Shown: positions 60,111 to 64,000 of the stretch, one piece after another
Numbering within the stretch: position 1 is the first letter of the stretch
How the letters are laid out: the number at the start of each line of letters is the position of its first letter
Origin: Hymenolepis diminuta
Lineage: Eukaryota; Platyhelminthes; Cestoda; Cyclophyllidea; Hymenolepididae
Length of the DNA stretch: 64,000 nt
NCBI GenBank assembly: GCA_900708905.1
Contig: CAADRB010000021.1
Coordinates: 1,200,142 to 1,264,141, forward strand
Direction of reading: 5' to 3'
The notes under the pieces: model-generated
Databases searched by the model: none
The model's input: the letters and a program-made list of their open reading frames with translations, nothing else
What the model was told of the DNA's origin: nothing
Program-made: the position numbers and the translations under genes

Positions 60111-63100
60111 GAATATGTCACTTTTCCAGAGAGTATATGAAAAAATAGTGATTTCGGTTTATGAAAGGTTGATATACGGGAGCACGGTGGTTGAAATAAT
60201 TCAATAAACAAATTTTTCGGGGTTGCTTTAGTCAAAGGTAGAATAAAGTGGCGTTTAATATGAGGTGGACAGGAAACCAAGGTAAAATATTAAGCGATCT
60301 TAGAAATAGTTAACAGTGGCAGGGCAATATAGTCAGAATAATTTTGTAACTTTCAGTCCTAGAAAAACTATATTACATACACGAAGGTTAAATAGTACAG
60401 ATGGAAGGAAAGATATGAAATCGAAAACGGAGAGACAAGGATGGAATAGAAATCGAATACTTGCAACTCTCATGATATTTACAGTTTCAAATTCTATCAT
60501 TAGGGGCATGTTTCATCGATTTATTCCATTTTGATCATGTGGAAAATCGGGATAGAATGATTTCTTGGGATTTCATTGCATCATTTGCTCTATTCTTCGA
60601 TTGGTAGGGAATTTTGTTCTTCATTTAGCTTCCTCTGAGTTGTTAAGGGATCACAATGTCATCTTATCTCATGCTTGTTTGTACAGACAATTTGCCTTTA
60701 ACGAGCACTTATCAGTTATTATTGGTCTTCAGTTACGCAAAATATAATTTTCATGGTAGAATTCATCATTTAAACGTTGTTTCTCACCGAACTGCATCAA
60801 TCATCTTTTTATGAGAAGGGAATTGGATTTTCCTTACGGAGGGCAAAAACAGATATATATATATATACTCTATGAATTTCTCAAATTTACTCGAGTTTCA
60901 ATGAAGACGCAGATAATACTGTGATTTTAAATTAGGCCAGCATTACTTTTTCTCAACTTTAATTTTTCAAGATATCCTATCCACTTTGTAAGTAGAGACA
61001 GTCAATATTTCATAAAGGACCCTCCTAGGATAGTACTCAAATGGATAGAGACAGGTGAAACTTTGACCGCTTAATCAAAATTGCAAGGTAAATATTCGGT
61101 AGGAAATACGTAAATTGTTCGCATCTATCGATATCTTATATTTCATAAATATAAGCTCTTAATAAGCATACTGCTATTCACTCAAAATCGTACTTTAAAA
61201 CGATCCGAACAACGTGTCAAGTAGCGAGAGAAGAGTGGGGTCACATGCTGAGTTCCAAGAAAAGTTTACAAAATGATACTGACCAACGGGCAAAATAAAA
61301 GCACAATGGTATAACTAAGAGTATTATTATCAACACCATGTACATTAAGAAAGGATCCCCCTTTAAGCCCTGATTTAATGTATCAACGTTCAGAAAAATT
61401 TCAAAATTCCATATTCATGATCTCTTAAGGTTTCATTATCTTGCACAAACAGGCCAGACAAAATTAAGGAGTATGAAAGAAATTGGAAATATTATACATA
61501 GTAAATTTTAATTATCTTTTTAAAACGATCAAGAAAGGTTGAGAGAACGCATTTCTTAAATAAAACTTATTTTGGATTTCGTTTTTGGATTAAAAATTTG
61601 TTTATAGAAGAGGGGCTTTCGTTTAACTACTCTAAGACAATTTAAAGTGAGTCCCGATCCTGGGAGAAGTCAGCCACAATCAGATGACAGGAGCATATAT
61701 AGTGTGTCCAAATTCTGAGTGACTTAATACAACTTTTCTCCATCATTGAATGCTACAACAAGATGTCTGAGAACAGATTGTTTATGCTGCTCGCAAAGTA
61801 GATCAATCTGTATCCTCAAGTCAAAGCTATAAGCCAAGAAGATATTGATTAAGGTGCATGGAAATAAATGCATTAATTGATCCACTTTGATGTTTCCAAC
61901 CCAATTTTGTCTGTTTCTTTCCGACTTCCTGTTTTGGAAATTTCGCCACAACCAAACTGAATATAATTAGCAGATGTATGGCAGGAGGTGCTATAGAATA
62001 AATGGAGAAAGTATAGAGTTCTTTTGAAACATTCCAGATATAAATAATAGACAATCAATTTTATCAATCGAAATTGCCTTTACAAATGATAAAGAAAAAA
62101 TGATAAGCCTGAAAACGGAACAATGAAATATAAAAGCGAAAATACAAAGAAGGTACTAACTTTGTAAAAGTGGAAAACAAATAATAGAATTAATTCAAAG
62201 TAGACAAAGAATATAATCACTATGAAGCAATTTTTCAGCCTTTCTGGATCGATTTATAATAGTCATGGCGTTTTTCTGTTCCAAGATAATGGACACTTTT
62301 CTAAGAGTCTGTATCAGCTTTCCTCGAAGAGGTTAGCCAAGTCTAATTCATTTATTCCGCATTTCTGAGTATCTGATATGAGAAAGCTTAAAAACATCAT
62401 TGTTTAATTGTCTAGAAGGTCCTTTATCACGCATTTTAGGTTTCGTGCTATAAGCCCAGACCTCTGCGAATCAGGAAGTATTATTCTGTGTATATTTTCT
62501 TCTGATGTATGTTACTACACTTGTATTGTCCGATTGTGGTTGTTGTAACAAGTTAGGACCAAAAAACACAAGGTACGCACAGCAGTACAATCATAAAGAA
62601 TTCGGGGAAAATATCTGAGCGATTGAGGAAAATATCTTTGTATTTCGTGGTTATTGAAATACAAATCTCGATGAAAGTGTTCATATCGCAGATTTGGACT
62701 ATTTCAAAATTAGATCTTTCATGTCTCACTATTTTAATATATTGGTAACAGTCCAGAAACATTACGAGAGTATAAATCTTGATCACATCCTACCTTTACA
62801 TATAATGTGACTTATAACAGTTCGAATAGACGAGTGAAATAATGTGACGATATTAAAATTTAACCATCTTTAAGCTACCATGTGTTAGGACTCTCTAGAG
62901 CCAACTTCTACGTTTAAATAATAGCAAAGACAAATGCTTTTTCACTAAAGGACTGCACTTTTTTTATAAAAACTTAGTTGTAGAAAATGTAGAAGCTCGA
63001 TCATTTTTAATTCGTTCCAAAACAGTTGGCGTCAACTAACGTCTTCATTTCTAGTTAAAATAAAACAATTAGGCTAATTTTTTTCCAAAGATGAGGTAAA

Positions 63101-63339
63101 TCGGGTCTAATTTGCTTTAATGAAAGGATGGCATGAACCAAACATTTCCACCATGAAGGAGTGGAGAACATAATTCACAATTCTACCCTCCCAGTTGAGT
63201 ATTGAAGGAAGAATAATTATAATTATTATTTCATTTGTATAATGGTCAATTCCTTTTTCAAGAAGAAGAAGAAGAAAGTGGAAGACCTTTCTTCTATTTA
63301 TTTATATGGTAATGAATGTGATAAATGACTGGCTGCCTG
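60111..63339. other. AT-rich spacer, no supported gene
   Basis: It contains an AT dinucleotide run at 60853-60867. Overlapping - strand ORFs at 61724-62067 are low-complexity in composition and unsupported. Confidence 0.35.
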
Positions 63340-63490
63340 GAGGGCTAATTATTGGAGTAAGGACTTCTCCACAAAGGGTCTTGAATATCCAGGTGTGGGC
63401 ATGGGAATCCAAAAATTGATAACCCGCTGTATTAGAGATGAAGACTGCGAGTTTGTTCCAAAAACATTCGAATAGGACTATGTTGAAACA
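63340..63490 (-). repeat. Dispersed repeat R6, copy 2
   Basis: The reverse complement (ttggattcccatgcccacacc, tggatattcaagaccctttg, tggagaagtcc) resembles 15650-15780. The 63-codon ORF on this strand is repeat-derived. Confidence 0.4.
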
Positions 63491-64000
63491 CAAAGTAGGG
63501 TAATGAAGAGTGATTATGGGATGAACTCCAAACAGAAGACATCAGAAAAAGCTTCTAACCCTTAACTAATAAAAATAAGCGGATGATATTTACAGTATGT
63601 TAAAGCTATTCATGAATTAAAATCGTTCTGCATATTATTTAAACAATGATTGAAGATTAACTTCTAAAAATTAAATTTTAACTTAACAAAAGTAATAATT
63701 AAAATGCCAAATTGAATTCTGAATGAAAATTTCTTAAAGTAAACACTAGAAGAAGGATTTTATAATTTATTTTTGCACGTCTAATATGTTTGTTTTGTAT
63801 TTTTTAAAATTGAAATACTTAGGTAAATAGAACTCTAAATTTTTCATATAGGGTCTTAAATTACTGTTTATATCGTATTTCAAATACACTTCATTGTAAC
63901 TCTTGAGCAGGTGATGAGATCTCCATCGTCTCACTGCTGTCTAATGAATTAATCACACTTGTCTCCATTTTTGGCGTAAGTTAGCATAAACTAAGGAAAA

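Noticed and set aside
1..64000. CRISPR arrays, bacterial operons, rRNA or intact tRNA genes, spliced-leader RNA gene
   Set aside because: No regularly spaced repeats, no rRNA-like conserved blocks and no tRNA with intact boxes and cloverleaf; tRNA-like boxes occur only in the SINE-like repeats.

Overview
This is an AT-rich, intron-bearing animal genome segment with three protein-coding genes I can support, all on the + strand, in a background of degenerate repeats. The repeat content and gene types suggest an invertebrate, most likely a flatworm (possibly parasitic). That placement is inference. There is nothing bacterial: no operons and no Shine-Dalgarno sites.

Layout. (1) 586-4267: the last three coding exons of a SPIN90/NCKIPSD-like actin regulator; its 5' part lies off the left edge. 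(2) 4480-10876: a repeat cluster with two + strand copies and one - strand copy of a roughly 0.4-0.5 kb LTR-like element, tRNA-derived SINE-like units, and a dead mariner transposase. (3) 10.9-21.9 kb: gene-poor, with an eroded gypsy gag-protease remnant (14.69-15.38 kb) and two direct copies of another repeat (18.6-20.2 kb). (4) 21918-34099: an 11-exon gene whose splice phases all agree. It encodes a 368-aa single-pass Notch ligand of the DSL type with an unusually compact DSL/EGF region. (5) 34.1-46.5 kb: repeats only, including a second mariner copy (39.41-40.61 kb) that matches the first over 923 bp and a fourth LTR-like copy holding an 18-G run. (6) 46640-48022: an intronless 460-aa rhodopsin-family GPCR with a roughly 69-residue first intracellular loop and a CCAAT-box promoter. 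(7) 48-64 kb: no convincing gene except one possible - strand exon at 58.1 kb; otherwise AT-rich DNA with a few dispersed repeats.

The three genes are not obviously linked in function: an actin/endocytosis regulator, a juxtacrine Notch ligand and a putative neuropeptide-type receptor. The best leads are the minimal DSL ligand, the GPCR's giant loop 1 with an overlapping upstream ORF, the mosaic identity of the two dead mariners, and the AP-1-type site kept beside the TATA-like sequence of every LTR-like copy. Exon models were built by eye from splice consensus, reading frame and phase. No alignment program was run, and identities and repeat boundaries are approximate.
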